IMG/VR virus record: IMGVR_UViG_3300034279_001861
Span: 1 to 64,000 of that record
Source: a virus
Direction: 5' to 3' (one strand)
DNA: 64,000 bases
This document shows, one piece after another, positions 1 through 5,493 of the stretch. The notes under the pieces were generated by a model, which saw nothing but the letters and a program-made list of their open reading frames with translations, was not told the DNA's origin and ran no database searches. Position 1 is the first letter of the stretch, and each line of letters begins with the position of its first letter. Position numbers and translations under genes: made by a program.

Positions 1-136
1 TAGGATCCTCACTAGGTGGCTCACTTGAGTGATTACCTATCTGTGCAGAGATCACGTAGATACCACCCAAATCTCTAGATTTGATATTACGCACCCAGAA
101 GCCGCCTGTAGTTCTGTCTTCAAATTCAAGCTTCAT
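1..136 (-). CDS. Hypothetical protein, N-terminal part only (cut by window edge)
   Basis: An open frame starts with ATG at 136 and runs off the left edge of the window, giving about 45 residues beginning MKLEFEDRTTGGFW. A good ribosome site (AAGGTG) lies 6 bases before the ATG. It follows the 168-1100 gene on the same strand. The visible part is hydrophilic with no recognisable motif. The C-terminus is outside the window, so no function can be suggested. Confidence 0.7.
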   Translation of the reverse strand, partial: MKLEFEDRTTGGFWVRNIKSRDLGGIYVISAQIGNHSSEPPSEDP

Positions 137-167
137 TTTGCACCTTGCTTTCATTTACAATTGAAAC

Positions 168-1100
168 TTATAGCCCACAATACATCAGATCTTCGCCGTC
201 TAAAGAACCATTTGACGGCATTCCAGCCCATTGGACTCCACCTTGCCAAGCTAGCCACAGCAGTTCAACATTGCTATCGAAGTACCTGTACTCGTTGCGA
301 GCAAAGTAGGCTTTGTTCCAACCGTACCGCTTGCCGATATCAGCTTCGAACGCTTCCTGCATTGCATTGGCCGAACTATCTAGGATCTTTGGAGCGTTGG
401 ACTTATCTGGAGTTTTCAACTGTGCGTTTGTCAGATCAATATGTTCTAAGTTTGTTAGATCACAGTACGTCATGAACTTTCCGCAGTTGGTACGAAATTC
501 GTACGGTCGCTTTCTCTCAGGCGAAACCGAAGCTATGTAACCTCTAACTCCGTCCCACCTATGCCCAGGTTTGATAAACCTTACTTTATCGCCGACTTGA
601 ACGGCTTCCTCGACCCAGACGCCCTGGATTTCGCTCGGGAACGCTTCGTCGCGAACAGGTTTCTGCCTTTCAGCCACACAAGGACTCCCAGTGGCACCGC
701 TCGAACTATTCGGAATCTCCGGAGAGTTGGCGGTTTCAATCCGGCACTCTTCCCAATACCCGCTATCCTCTCCGTCGAGTATCAAAAACCTGTATTCTCC
801 TACGGCTACCTCGCTAAGCAGCCCTGTTCTCCAGTCCGATTCTTCCGATTCCCTGTATTCGCACTCGATCGGCCCGTTACTCAAATCAGCCTGTACTGGC
901 TCGCGATATTGCCTCGGGACTGATCCCGGCTCAGTCGTTGCGAATTCTTTAAGAAGTGGCGGCTCAACGGGTCGGCATTGCCCCCTTCCAGCCCAAAACC
1001 AGTTGTCGTTGCCGCTCGGCGTGACCTTTATCAGGCTGTCGCATGGCTCAATCACTTTGCACTTGACCCAAACGTCATCGCCTACTTCAAAATTTTGCAT
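168..1100 (-). CDS. Modular repeat-domain protein, short member (310 aa)
   Basis: This protein is built from modules that recur elsewhere in the window. Around residues 65-125 there is a module of the type EPVQADLSNGPIECEYR followed by a Trp and ending WEECRIET (module A). Around 165-220 there is a QVGDKVRFIKPGHRWDG module (module B, KOW/SH3-like in feel). The C-terminus has a KRYGWNKAYF...LAWQGGV module (module E). The same modules occur in other orders at 14515-15498, 21898-23844 and 24379-25419. The start is an ATG preceded by AAAGGA at 7 bases. Function is unknown. The small beta-rich look of the modules suggests binding rather than catalysis, which is inference. Confidence 0.85.
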   Translation of the reverse strand: MQNFEVGDDVWVKCKVIEPCDSLIKVTPSGNDNWFWAGRGQCRPVEPPLLKEFATTEPGSVPRQYREPVQADLSNGPIECEYRESEESDWRTGLLSEVAVGEYRFLILDGEDSGYWEECRIETANSPEIPNSSSGATGSPCVAERQKPVRDEAFPSEIQGVWVEEAVQVGDKVRFIKPGHRWDGVRGYIASVSPERKRPYEFRTNCGKFMTYCDLTNLEHIDLTNAQLKTPDKSNAPKILDSSANAMQEAFEADIGKRYGWNKAYFARNEYRYFDSNVELLWLAWQGGVQWAGMPSNGSLDGEDLMYCGL

Positions 1101-1206
1101 TGCGCTATCCTTTAACTAATAGACAAAAGACTAAAAACGTAATTAAGCGTCAGTTCAAACGCTCAAAAACATGCCACACGCCCGGATTGATAACTACTGT
1201 TCCGAG

Positions 1207-1278
1207 AGGACCGAGATGGAATCGAACCATCGCCCAACACTTTAGAGGGGTGCTGCTCTACCACTGAGCTATCGGTCC
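1207..1278 (-). tRNA. tRNA, probably Arg(TCT), with an odd anticodon loop
   Basis: A 7-bp acceptor stem GGACCGA/TCGGTCC, a D-arm (GCTC loop GAGC), and a normal T-arm (GATGG, loop TTCGATT, CCATC) form a cloverleaf of about 72 bases. No CCA is encoded. The anticodon arm can be read in two ways: a 7-base loop CCTCTAA with anticodon TCT, C instead of the near-universal T at position 33, and a C-A mismatch closing the stem; or a perfect 5-bp stem AGCAC/GTGTT holding a 9-base loop. Either is unusual. The identity is therefore tentative, while the tRNA call itself is solid. Confidence 0.75.
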
Positions 1279-1280
1279 TT

Positions 1281-1371
1281 GGGCGGGCTATCTGGAGTGA
1301 TCGCGAAAGCTACTCCCCATTCTTACTGGTGCTACCCCGCTGGCTCACCAGATCAGTCAGGAGCTACCTGA
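1281..1371. other. Short intergenic stretch with three hairpins
   Basis: Between the tRNA and the 1379 gene there are three inverted repeats: GGAGT...ACTCC around 1295-1316, CTGGTG...CACCAG around 1328-1351 and TCAGG...CCTGA around 1356-1370. None carries a U-run on the minus strand, so they are not typical terminators. They may belong to tRNA precursor processing or to the leader of the downstream RNA. No coding potential is seen. Confidence 0.35.
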
Positions 1372-1378
1372 CAACTTG

Positions 1379-1732
1379 CTAAAGGTTAACACCAAAACGC
1401 TCTTTGTGGTAGAGGCTACGAGCAGTTTTTGAATCTTTTCCGTAGACTTCCGCATCAAGCAAAAACGATAGGCCTGAGATCTCACCACCTGTCAACCACT
1501 CAAAGGCAACGTCACCGTTGTTTGTAATCAAAACTCTCGCCGGTGCATCGTGTTCTTGCCTCCAAGTGTCAATACGCTTTCGAACAAAATCAAGCAGCTC
1601 TTTAATTGGTGCCGGGCTACCTTCGCCATCCCAATTGTCTTCAAGGTTGTAAAACTTGAGTAGCTGCATGCAAATTGCATCCCAAGCCTGTTCGCGTTGT
1701 ATTTCGTTTTCAGTTTGTTCCTGTTTGTTCAT
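1379..1732 (-). CDS. Conserved-type hypothetical protein with NWDGEG motif (117 aa)
   Basis: The sequence carries LEDNWDGEGSPAP near residue 32 followed by a helix and, near residue 75, GDVAFEW. I know this L-x-x-NWDGEGA...P / dG.i.lEW pattern from a widespread small family in bacteria and phages whose function has not been assigned. The start at 1732 overlaps the end of the 1710-1949 gene by 23 bases, so the two are probably translationally coupled. No catalytic motif is visible. Confidence 0.8.
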   Translation of the reverse strand: MNKQEQTENEIQREQAWDAICMQLLKFYNLEDNWDGEGSPAPIKELLDFVRKRIDTWRQEHDAPARVLITNNGDVAFEWLTGGEISGLSFLLDAEVYGKDSKTARSLYHKERFGVNL

Positions 1733-1949
1733 TTTGTTCTTTCATAGTTCTTATTTTATCTTTCAAGTCCTGTGCCCACCGAATGCAGGCTACTGCAATT
1801 TCACAAGCTGTGTTCAGCTTATCAACGCTTGATCCGTTTTCAATTTGACTTCGTAGCCTGGTTACATCGTCGTCTTGCCCAATCTTTCCATCGAGTGCAA
1901 CGCTTACAGCATCCAGTATACGGTGATCCCAGTCAGTTGCTACCGTCAT
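1710..1949 (-). CDS. Hypothetical protein (79 aa)
   Basis: Small helical protein starting MTVATDWDHRILDAVSVALDG. Its ATG at 1949 abuts the stop codon of the epimerase gene (1950) and its end overlaps the next gene, so it sits in the middle of a coupled three-gene unit. I do not recognise a family. A role tied to its neighbours is not visible. Confidence 0.7.
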   Translation of the reverse strand: MTVATDWDHRILDAVSVALDGKIGQDDDVTRLRSQIENGSSVDKLNTACEIAVACIRWAQDLKDKIRTMKEQNEQTGTN

Positions 1950-2849
1950 TTAGGTTTCTCTTTCTGTGTTTACCTGATCGCAGAAGTCAGCTACATACTT
2001 TTCAAGAGAGACGGTTGGCCACCAACCCAACTTAACTGTAGCCGAATGGTCGGTACAAAGTGTAGTGCGGGCCTCTCCTAACCTGGAAGAAATGTATTCG
2101 ATTTTTGAACCTTCAAACATTTTAGCCAGCTCATTAATCGAGTAGTTTGTGCCTACGCCTACGTTGTAAATACAGGCACCCGGTTCTTGTACTTGAGATA
2201 TCTTGTCGAGAGCCCATGCGACATCGCCCACATGAATAAAGTCTCGACGTTGCTCTCCGTCGCCCGTGATAGTCAACGGCAAATTGGCTTTGTATAGCCT
2301 TTCAAAAATACCAACAACGGTTGCGTCTGACCCGGCAGTAACATGCCCAGGCCCGTAAACGTTAAAGAAACGAGCAATGGCCGTCTGCACGCCGTGACAA
2401 TGCGTATACATCTGACACATTTCTTCGCCTAAGTGTTTTGAGAATGCATACGGGTTTGCCATGGCCCCACCGTAGTAAGACGAAGACCCGGCATACACAA
2501 GCCGGTTGTTGTGGTTTTTACAGAAGATCTCGAGAACATTGGCTGTACCAGTTATGTTGTCTTTGTAGCTTTTCAAAGGGTCGTCAAAGCTAGGATTAAC
2601 CCTGGATTGTGCTGCCAGATGAAAAACAATTGAGTCAGTTGGAAAATTAGCTTGGCTGGATATAGCTTTTAAATTAGCGACGTCTGAAATATCGCAGCGT
2701 GCAAATCTCAAGTTTTCCGTCACGCGGTGTTTGTACATATCTTTGTCAACGACCAGTACTTCATAACCTTCGTTGAGTAACCGCGAAGTAAGGTGCCCTC
2801 CGATAAACCCAGAACCACCAGTTACCACTACCGTCTGTTTATTACTCAC
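1950..2849 (-). CDS. NAD-dependent sugar-nucleotide epimerase/dehydratase (extended SDR)
   Basis: A 299-residue extended short-chain dehydrogenase/reductase of the UDP-glucose 4-epimerase type. The N-terminal Rossmann motif reads VVVTGGSGFIGGHL (TGxxGxxG, residues about 6-19). The catalytic Tyr-x3-Lys is in NPYAFSKHLGE near residue 137, preceded by a Ser-rich AGSSSYYGG that supplies the catalytic Ser. The length is close to the family norm of 300-330. The start codon is GTG at 2849, overlapping the end of a small membrane protein gene. These enzymes interconvert nucleotide sugars in the cytoplasm; with the glycosyltransferases at 34-46 kb it could supply a sugar donor. The exact substrate cannot be told from sequence. 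Confidence 0.9.
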   Translation of the reverse strand: MSNKQTVVVTGGSGFIGGHLTSRLLNEGYEVLVVDKDMYKHRVTENLRFARCDISDVANLKAISSQANFPTDSIVFHLAAQSRVNPSFDDPLKSYKDNITGTANVLEIFCKNHNNRLVYAGSSSYYGGAMANPYAFSKHLGEEMCQMYTHCHGVQTAIARFFNVYGPGHVTAGSDATVVGIFERLYKANLPLTITGDGEQRRDFIHVGDVAWALDKISQVQEPGACIYNVGVGTNYSINELAKMFEGSKIEYISSRLGEARTTLCTDHSATVKLGWWPTVSLEKYVADFCDQVNTERET

Positions 2850-3006
2850 TTTTAAGCTCCTTAAAAGGTTCTAAAGCCGCTTTGACATCAAGTTGGTTTA
2901 CATTTAGCTTGGTTTCTAAATGTCTGTACACAGCGTACCTAAGCACAATCAACGAAGCGATAAAAACCAAAAAACGTAAACATTCTAGCAGTAGCTTACT
3001 TTTCAT
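2842..3006 (-). CDS. Small single-span membrane protein (54 aa)
   Basis: A short frame beginning MKSKLLLECLRFLVFIASL with one hydrophobic segment (residues about 9-25) and a charged C-terminal half ending PFKELKSE. Its ATG overlaps the stop region of the 2996-3244 gene and its own stop (TAA 2842-2844) overlaps the GTG start of the epimerase, a tight coupling that supports it being real. The topology suggests an anchored helix. No family is recognised. Confidence 0.6.
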   Translation of the reverse strand: MKSKLLLECLRFLVFIASLIVLRYAVYRHLETKLNVNQLDVKAALEPFKELKSE

Positions 3007-3244
3007 CGCTGAAAGCCTTTCCCTTAACGATTTCGTCGATAGCTCCCTGGATATCCAAGATAAGCCGTTTTGCTCCGGCTAGCGTAATGAAAATGTCTTC
3101 GTAGTTATCCGGATTTTCCGGATGGTCTGGATCTACAATTTCAGCTTTAGACCAACTTAAGCCGATGGCTTTGATCGTTTTTTCTTCGCCTGGTTTACGT
3201 AGCAGGCACATACCGACATTAATTCCGCCTAAAACGTCTGCCAC
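2996..3244 (-). CDS. Hypothetical protein (82 aa)
   Basis: Starts with GTG at 3244 after an AAAGGTG ribosome site. The sequence begins MADVLGGINVGMCLLRK and contains a DPDHPENPDNYEDIF stretch, then a helical C-terminus. It looks like a compact soluble protein. It lies in the operon upstream of the small membrane protein and the epimerase and overlaps the former by 11 bases. No recognised family. Confidence 0.65.
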   Translation of the reverse strand: MADVLGGINVGMCLLRKPGEEKTIKAIGLSWSKAEIVDPDHPENPDNYEDIFITLAGAKRLILDIQGAIDEIVKGKAFSDEK

Positions 3245-3320
3245 ATCAACACCTTTCGTAAAAACAAAGATTTTCCTGTTTTAGAAAACTTTTTAAATTG
3301 AGAAAACTATTAATGAAGAA

Positions 3321-3638
3321 TCAAACCACTTCGATCTCTGGGTGGGTTTCCAAGATGATGCAAGGAACGTGAATTTCTGCGTTATTCTCGACGTCAACTG
3401 CCTTAAGGTGGTAAGTATCTTCTTGTTTTGTTCCGCCAAGATAAACACCCTCCACCGCCCAAACTCTAAACCCTCCCGCCGTCGCGTAGTGTGGCATCCG
3501 CAACACATCGCCAGTCTTAAACGATCTGTCGGGTCGCTTATACAAACCAAGGTCGCACAATAAGCCTCCGACACTAGTACACTTTCCATCTTCGAGCTCT
3601 GCCATTTTCAACAACCAATCTTTACTTGGACCATTCAT
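3321..3638 (-). CDS. Hypothetical protein (105 aa)
   Basis: The start is placed at ATG 3638 (MNGPSKDWLLKMAELEDGK) because a perfect GGAGG site lies 8 bases before it. A longer open frame to 3788 would read backwards through a tRNA-like RNA and is rejected. The protein has a mixed alpha/beta pattern with YKRPDRSFKTGDVLRMPHYA near the middle, reminiscent of a small barrel. The gene follows directly on a terminator-like hairpin and U-run (3651-3679). Function unknown. Confidence 0.75.
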   Translation of the reverse strand: MNGPSKDWLLKMAELEDGKCTSVGGLLCDLGLYKRPDRSFKTGDVLRMPHYATAGGFRVWAVEGVYLGGTKQEDTYHLKAVDVENNAEIHVPCIILETHPEIEVV

Positions 3639-3650
3639 CTTTTCGCCTCC

Positions 3651-3682
3651 AAAAATACGCCTTGCCGAAATGGCGTGGCAAA
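3651..3682 (-). repeat. tRNA 3'-flank repeat, copy 1 (terminator-like)
   Basis: On the minus strand this reads TTTTGCC, then a hairpin GCC-AC-GCC, loop ATTTC, GGC-AA-GGC, then G and TATTTTT, running straight into the GGAGG site of the 3638 start. A similar element (GCC...CCATTTCGG...GGCG then U-run) follows the tRNA-like RNA at 4664, and a looser one follows the tRNA at 4306. It can be an intrinsic terminator or a processing/attenuation element. Confidence 0.6.
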
Positions 3683-3815
3683 AGGACTGCGACGGAATCG
3701 AGCCGTCTTTACTCGCTGCGAGTGTCAACGCAACACACACTAGCAAGTCTTTTAGCGTCGTTGTGCTGTCACCGTTGCAACGGATCAAGCACGCTAGCCA
3801 ACCTGGCTACAGTCC
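3683..3815 (-). ncRNA. Interrupted tRNA-like RNA (about 133 bases)
   Basis: The ends pair as a 7-bp acceptor stem (GGACTGT with GCAGTCC, one G-U pair). The 3' part carries a textbook T-arm (GACGG, loop CTCGATT, CCGTC). Between them, instead of the usual D- and anticodon arms, there are AGCC/GGCT near the 5' end, a long hairpin holding GTGCT/AGCAC and CCGTT/AACGG, then AGTGT/ACACT with an 11-base loop, and CTCG/CGAG just before the T-arm, like a long variable arm. It is about 60 bases longer than a tRNA. It could be a tRNA with an insertion, a degraded tRNA, or a tRNA mimic; no anticodon can be assigned. Confidence 0.5.
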
Positions 3816-3818
3816 AAA

Positions 3819-3893
3819 AGATCGGGCAGGGTTTTAATTTGCTTGGCCGCAGATCACGCTCGGCCCGAAGTGGGTTGGCACTGCGTCTGCTGT
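3819..3893 (-). ncRNA. Degenerate tRNA-like element
   Basis: The 3' end GCAAATTAAAACCCTGC then CCGATC-TTTT aligns closely with the 3' end of tRNA-Lys(TTT) at 5104-5173, so it looks like a decayed duplicate: the T-stem pairs are broken. Upstream there are AGTG/CACT and GGCCG/CGGCC hairpins that could be remnants of D- and anticodon arms (the latter with an 11-base loop). No 5' acceptor strand pairing with the 3' end is convincing. It fills the gap between the MazG-like gene and the 3683-3815 RNA. Confidence 0.4.
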
Positions 3894-4247
3894 TTACCGA
3901 ACGTGTTCAACAGGTTCATCAGGCATTGACGGATTCCATGTCCGCTTCTTGTTCTTGACCATTTTCGCTTGTGCCGCTTCCACCAACTGCGTTGGCTTTA
4001 CGCCAGCCCGTCGCGATGCGTCCAGCAACAAAAGGAAACAATCGGCCAACTCTTCACAAAGATCAGGCGTTCCGACGGCCTCCTGGCATTCGCGTGCTTC
4101 CTTCTCCAGATGCTTTAATGCACCCAAAGGACCTCGTTCTAAATCGCTACCAAATGTGTCCTGCGACCATTTGGCTTGATCTTCCACCAAGTCGCTGAAC
4201 TTGTCTGCAAAATCAATCATCGAATAAAAAAAACCAGATGTTGACAT
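3894..4247 (-). CDS. MazG-like nucleoside triphosphate pyrophosphohydrolase (DUF550 type)
   Basis: A 117-residue protein matching the dATP/dGTP-diphosphohydrolase (DUF550) branch of the all-alpha NTP pyrophosphatases. It shows AKWSQDTFGSDLERGPLGAL, then HLEKEARECQEA and CEELADCF, which give the paired ExxE and ExxD metal-binding motifs (residues about 48-75), and the usual family ending NKKRTWNPS...EPVEHV. The start is ATG 4247, 6 bases after AAAGG; an upstream TTG in frame is less likely. Such enzymes clean or reshape dNTP pools; relatives in some phages remove dATP/dGTP. No PurZ is seen in this window. Confidence 0.85.
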   Translation of the reverse strand: MSTSGFFYSMIDFADKFSDLVEDQAKWSQDTFGSDLERGPLGALKHLEKEARECQEAVGTPDLCEELADCFLLLLDASRRAGVKPTQLVEAAQAKMVKNKKRTWNPSMPDEPVEHVR

Positions 4248-4280
4248 ACTCAACCTTTGTTACGTGTAGTACGCTCGATT

Positions 4281-4305
4281 ACGCCTCCCCGAATTGGTTC
4301 AGCAA
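4281..4305 (-). repeat. tRNA 3'-flank repeat, copy 2 (diverged)
   Basis: Directly 3' of tRNA-Lys(CTT) the minus strand reads TTTTGCTGAACC, AATTCGGGG, AGGCGT. This parallels the elements at 3651-3682 and 4632-4663 in order and spacing, but it lacks the U-run and does not fold as well. It supports the idea that the tRNAs and their 3' flanks were duplicated together. Confidence 0.5.
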
Positions 4306-4375
4306 AAGGATCGCCACGATTCGAACGTGACTTGCTCGGTCAAGAGCCGTGCGAGTCCACCACACTGCCGATCCT
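4306..4375 (-). tRNA. tRNA-Lys(CTT)
   Basis: Perfect 7-bp acceptor AGGATCG/CGATCCT, a short D-arm (AGT/ACT), anticodon arm CACGG-CTCTTGA-CCGAG (one A-A mismatch) with anticodon CTT and the normal T33, and a T-arm TCACG-TTCGAAT-CGTGG. Length about 70 bases, no encoded CCA. It is the most regular member of the 3.6-5.5 kb tRNA cluster. Confidence 0.8.
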
Positions 4376-4377
4376 AG

Positions 4378-4452
4378 TTCTGCCTACCCTTGCGATTCGC
4401 TTGCCTTGCGTATCACCTTGCGGGTGCTGCTCTACCATTAAGCTAACGGTCC
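4378..4452 (-). ncRNA. tRNA-like 5' half lacking a matching 3' half
   Basis: The 5' portion GGACCGT, TA, GCTT-AATGGTA-GAGC, AGCAC-CCGCAAG-GTGAT is nearly the same as the tRNA at 1207-1278 through the D-arm and has an anticodon-type loop (GCA if read as a 7-base loop). The 3' portion has only a CGAATC remnant of a T-loop and ends GGGTAGG, which cannot pair with GGACCGT. It is either a tRNA pseudogene or a 5' half. A free ACGGTCC 3' end exists at 5036-5042, but on the wrong side for a normal tRNA. Confidence 0.45.
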
Positions 4453-4460
4453 AAAAACCA

Positions 4461-4619
4461 CTAACGCTTACCAATCACCAATTGCAATTCAAGCTCGGCT
4501 AGGAAGCACAGGCTTCGCTCGATTTCTTTTCGCAAGTTTGGGTCCATCTTTTGAGCATCTCGACTGAACAGCAATTGCTGACGACCGACGATTTCATTCC
4601 TTACCTTTTCTAGCGACAT
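4461..4619 (-). CDS. Small hypothetical protein (52 aa)
   Basis: The start is put at ATG 4619 (MSLEKVRNEIVGRQQLLFSR) because an AGAGG site lies just upstream and the longer frame to 4877 would translate tRNA sequences. The protein is charged and helical and may form a small coiled coil. It sits directly behind a hairpin plus U-run (4632-4660). No family recognised. Confidence 0.6.
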   Translation of the reverse strand: MSLEKVRNEIVGRQQLLFSRDAQKMDPNLRKEIERSLCFLAELELQLVIGKR

Positions 4620-4631
4620 AACAAAACCTCT

Positions 4632-4663
4632 AAAAAAACGCCGCCCCGAAATGGATTGGCAAA
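4632..4663 (-). repeat. tRNA 3'-flank repeat, copy 3 (terminator-like)
   Basis: Minus strand: TTTTTGCCAATCC, ATTTC, GGGGCGGCG, then seven T, then AGAGG, the ribosome site of the 4619 start. It is closely similar to the element at 3651-3682, and both sit between a tRNA-like RNA and a small gene. The hairpin and U-run could terminate most transcription while the next gene is read at low level. Confidence 0.6.
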
Positions 4664-4736
4664 AAGAGCGGGCAGGATTGGCTACCTGCAAATACTTGAC
4701 ATGGGAAGCATTATGCTCCGACCACGCCGCCGCTCT
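4664..4736 (-). tRNA. tRNA-like, possibly Met(CAT), non-standard core
   Basis: The acceptor AGAGCGG/CCGCTCT is perfect and the T-stem GCAGG/CCTGC is perfect, but the T-loop has 8 bases (TAGCCAAT). The middle folds best as AATGCTT/AAGTATT with an 8-base loop CCCATGTC that would present CAT with C at position 33. The D-region (GCGTGGTCGGAGC) has the GG but no 4-bp stem. The overall length of 73 bases fits a tRNA. It may be a functional odd tRNA or a decaying one. Confidence 0.5.
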
Positions 4737-4815
4737 TGACTGGTAAGGTGTGTCCAGCTTGCGGAATTTCACCGCAACCTCTATCCGTTTGCTTTCGCAG
4801 GCGTTTGCATCCCTA

Positions 4816-4988
4816 AGGGTAGGACTGGAATCGAACCAGCTTTGACCTCGCCAGTCGTTTGCGAGTTGTACTGTCACTATGACCGCTTGCGATGCCTCGC
4901 ATTAAGTCGCCTCAGCTATCGGATTCGACCAAACCGACATACGCTTCAAAGGCTAAAATAGGCATGAATCCAAACATGCTTCCTACCC
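4816..4988 (-). ncRNA. tRNA interrupted by about 100 bases
   Basis: The 5' end GGGTAGG pairs exactly with CCTACCC at the 3' end. Next to the 5' end is a canonical D-arm (GCAT, loop GTTTGGATTC with the GG, ATGC), and next to the 3' end a canonical T-arm (GCTGG, TTCGATT, CCAGT). Between them are about 130 bases where an anticodon arm plus variable loop should take about 23. The extra sequence holds small hairpins TGCGA/TCGCA, GTCA/TGAC and CTCGC/GCGAG. This looks like a tRNA carrying an intron-like insertion, too short for an ordinary group I intron. No anticodon can be named. Confidence 0.5.
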
Positions 4989-5034
4989 AAAGAGCAGGGT
5001 GTATACTGTGCCTCTCGCACTATGATGCTACCAA

Positions 5035-5064
5035 AGGACCGTTGCCGATCTCAACCAGCCACCC
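5035..5064 (-). ncRNA. tRNA-like 3' half (T-arm plus acceptor strand)
   Basis: Minus strand reads GCTG-GTTGAGAT-CGGC then A, ACGGTCC, TTTGG: a short T-arm followed by a 3' acceptor strand and the TTTG flank seen after the other tRNAs here. No 5' partner GGACCGT occurs within normal distance upstream. The nearest partners are at 5376, which already belongs to another element, and at 4452, which is downstream. Probably a relic. Confidence 0.35.
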
Positions 5065-5103
5065 ATCCCGCTTTCCGGTCTAGGCCACACTCTCCTGCTC
5101 AAA

Positions 5104-5173
5104 AGGATCGGGCAGGGCTTGAACCTGCATTTCGACGCACCAAAGGCGCGAGACTTACTTAGTCGACCGATCC
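5104..5173 (-). tRNA. tRNA-Lys(TTT)
   Basis: Acceptor GGATCGG/CCGATCC (7 bp), D-arm GACT-AAGTA-AGTC with a small loop lacking GG, anticodon arm with loop CCTTTGG (anticodon TTT, C rather than T at position 33), T-arm GCAGG-TTCAAGC-CCTGC. Length 70 bases, no CCA encoded. The D-loop and position 33 are unusual, but the cloverleaf is complete. Confidence 0.7.
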
Positions 5174-5310
5174 TCGCCGTCTCTCCGGCTGTCTCGTTGT
5201 TTAGGCTTCGTGATTTTCAGTTAACTCGGAGTTCATCACCCGAGAACGATCCGTACTCCACGGCCACTCACTGGTAGTCACAACGTTTTCACCCGCTATG
5301 TAAATCAAAA
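5174..5310. other. Non-coding spacer within the tRNA cluster
   Basis: About 137 bases without a plausible gene. It contains an inverted repeat CTCGG...CCGAG (around 5225-5243) that resembles a T-arm with an enlarged loop (GTGATGAACT compared with TGTGAAC in the neighbouring element). It may be one more decayed tRNA copy, but no acceptor stem can be drawn. Confidence 0.35.
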
Positions 5311-5376
5311 TGACCGTGCGGGGTTCACACCCGCTACTCAAACGTGAAAAGGGTAATACTTGGTGGTATACGGTCC
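5311..5376 (-). ncRNA. Short tRNA-like RNA (66 bases)
   Basis: Acceptor GACCGT/ACGGTC (6 bp, first pair G-A mismatched), D-arm-like ATAC-CACCAA-GTAT without GG, a middle hairpin TACCC/GAGTA (one mismatch) with an 11-base loop TTTTCACGTTT, and a perfect T-arm GCGGG-TGTGAAC-CCCGC. It is shorter than a normal tRNA although the loop is longer. If functional, CAC (Val) is a possible anticodon; this is only a guess. Confidence 0.45.
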
Positions 5377-5400
5377 TCGCAACTTAGGCAGTTGCCGCCG

Positions 5401-5486
5401 AAGGTTGAACAGGATTTGTACCTGCGAATCTGCGTTTGTCACGTTGTCTAATGCTAGCCTGTAGCTAGCTTCCGACTTTCAACCTT
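5401..5486 (-). ncRNA. tRNA-like RNA with 8-bp acceptor (86 bases)
   Basis: The ends pair as AAGGTTGA/TCAACCTT (8 bp) and there is a T-arm GCAGG-TACAAAT-CCTGT. The inner part has one strong 17-base hairpin GCTAG-CTACAGG-CTAGC that would fit an anticodon arm (loop anticodon ACA) but leaves no room for a D-arm on its 5' side and about 27 unpaired bases on its 3' side. Length would suit a class II tRNA. It is the first element of the cluster in the direction of transcription. Confidence 0.4.
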
Positions 5487-5493
5487 GTTTCGA

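Noticed and set aside
4461-4877. 138-codon frame and 3321-3788 155-codon frame
   Set aside because: The upstream parts translate tRNA-like RNAs; internal ATG codons with AGAGG or GGAGG define shorter real genes.
4378-5042. Circularly permuted tRNA made from the 3' half at 5036 and the 5' half at 4452
   Set aside because: The halves can pair, but 580 bases and several other tRNA elements lie between them; two independent relics are simpler.
5036-5376. A tmRNA of about 340 bases ending in GGACCGT/ACGGTCC
   Set aside because: It would contain tRNA-Lys(TTT) inside, has no alanine-tRNA-like G-U pair or tag reading frame, and the 5' end pairs better with the nearby 3' strand at 5312.
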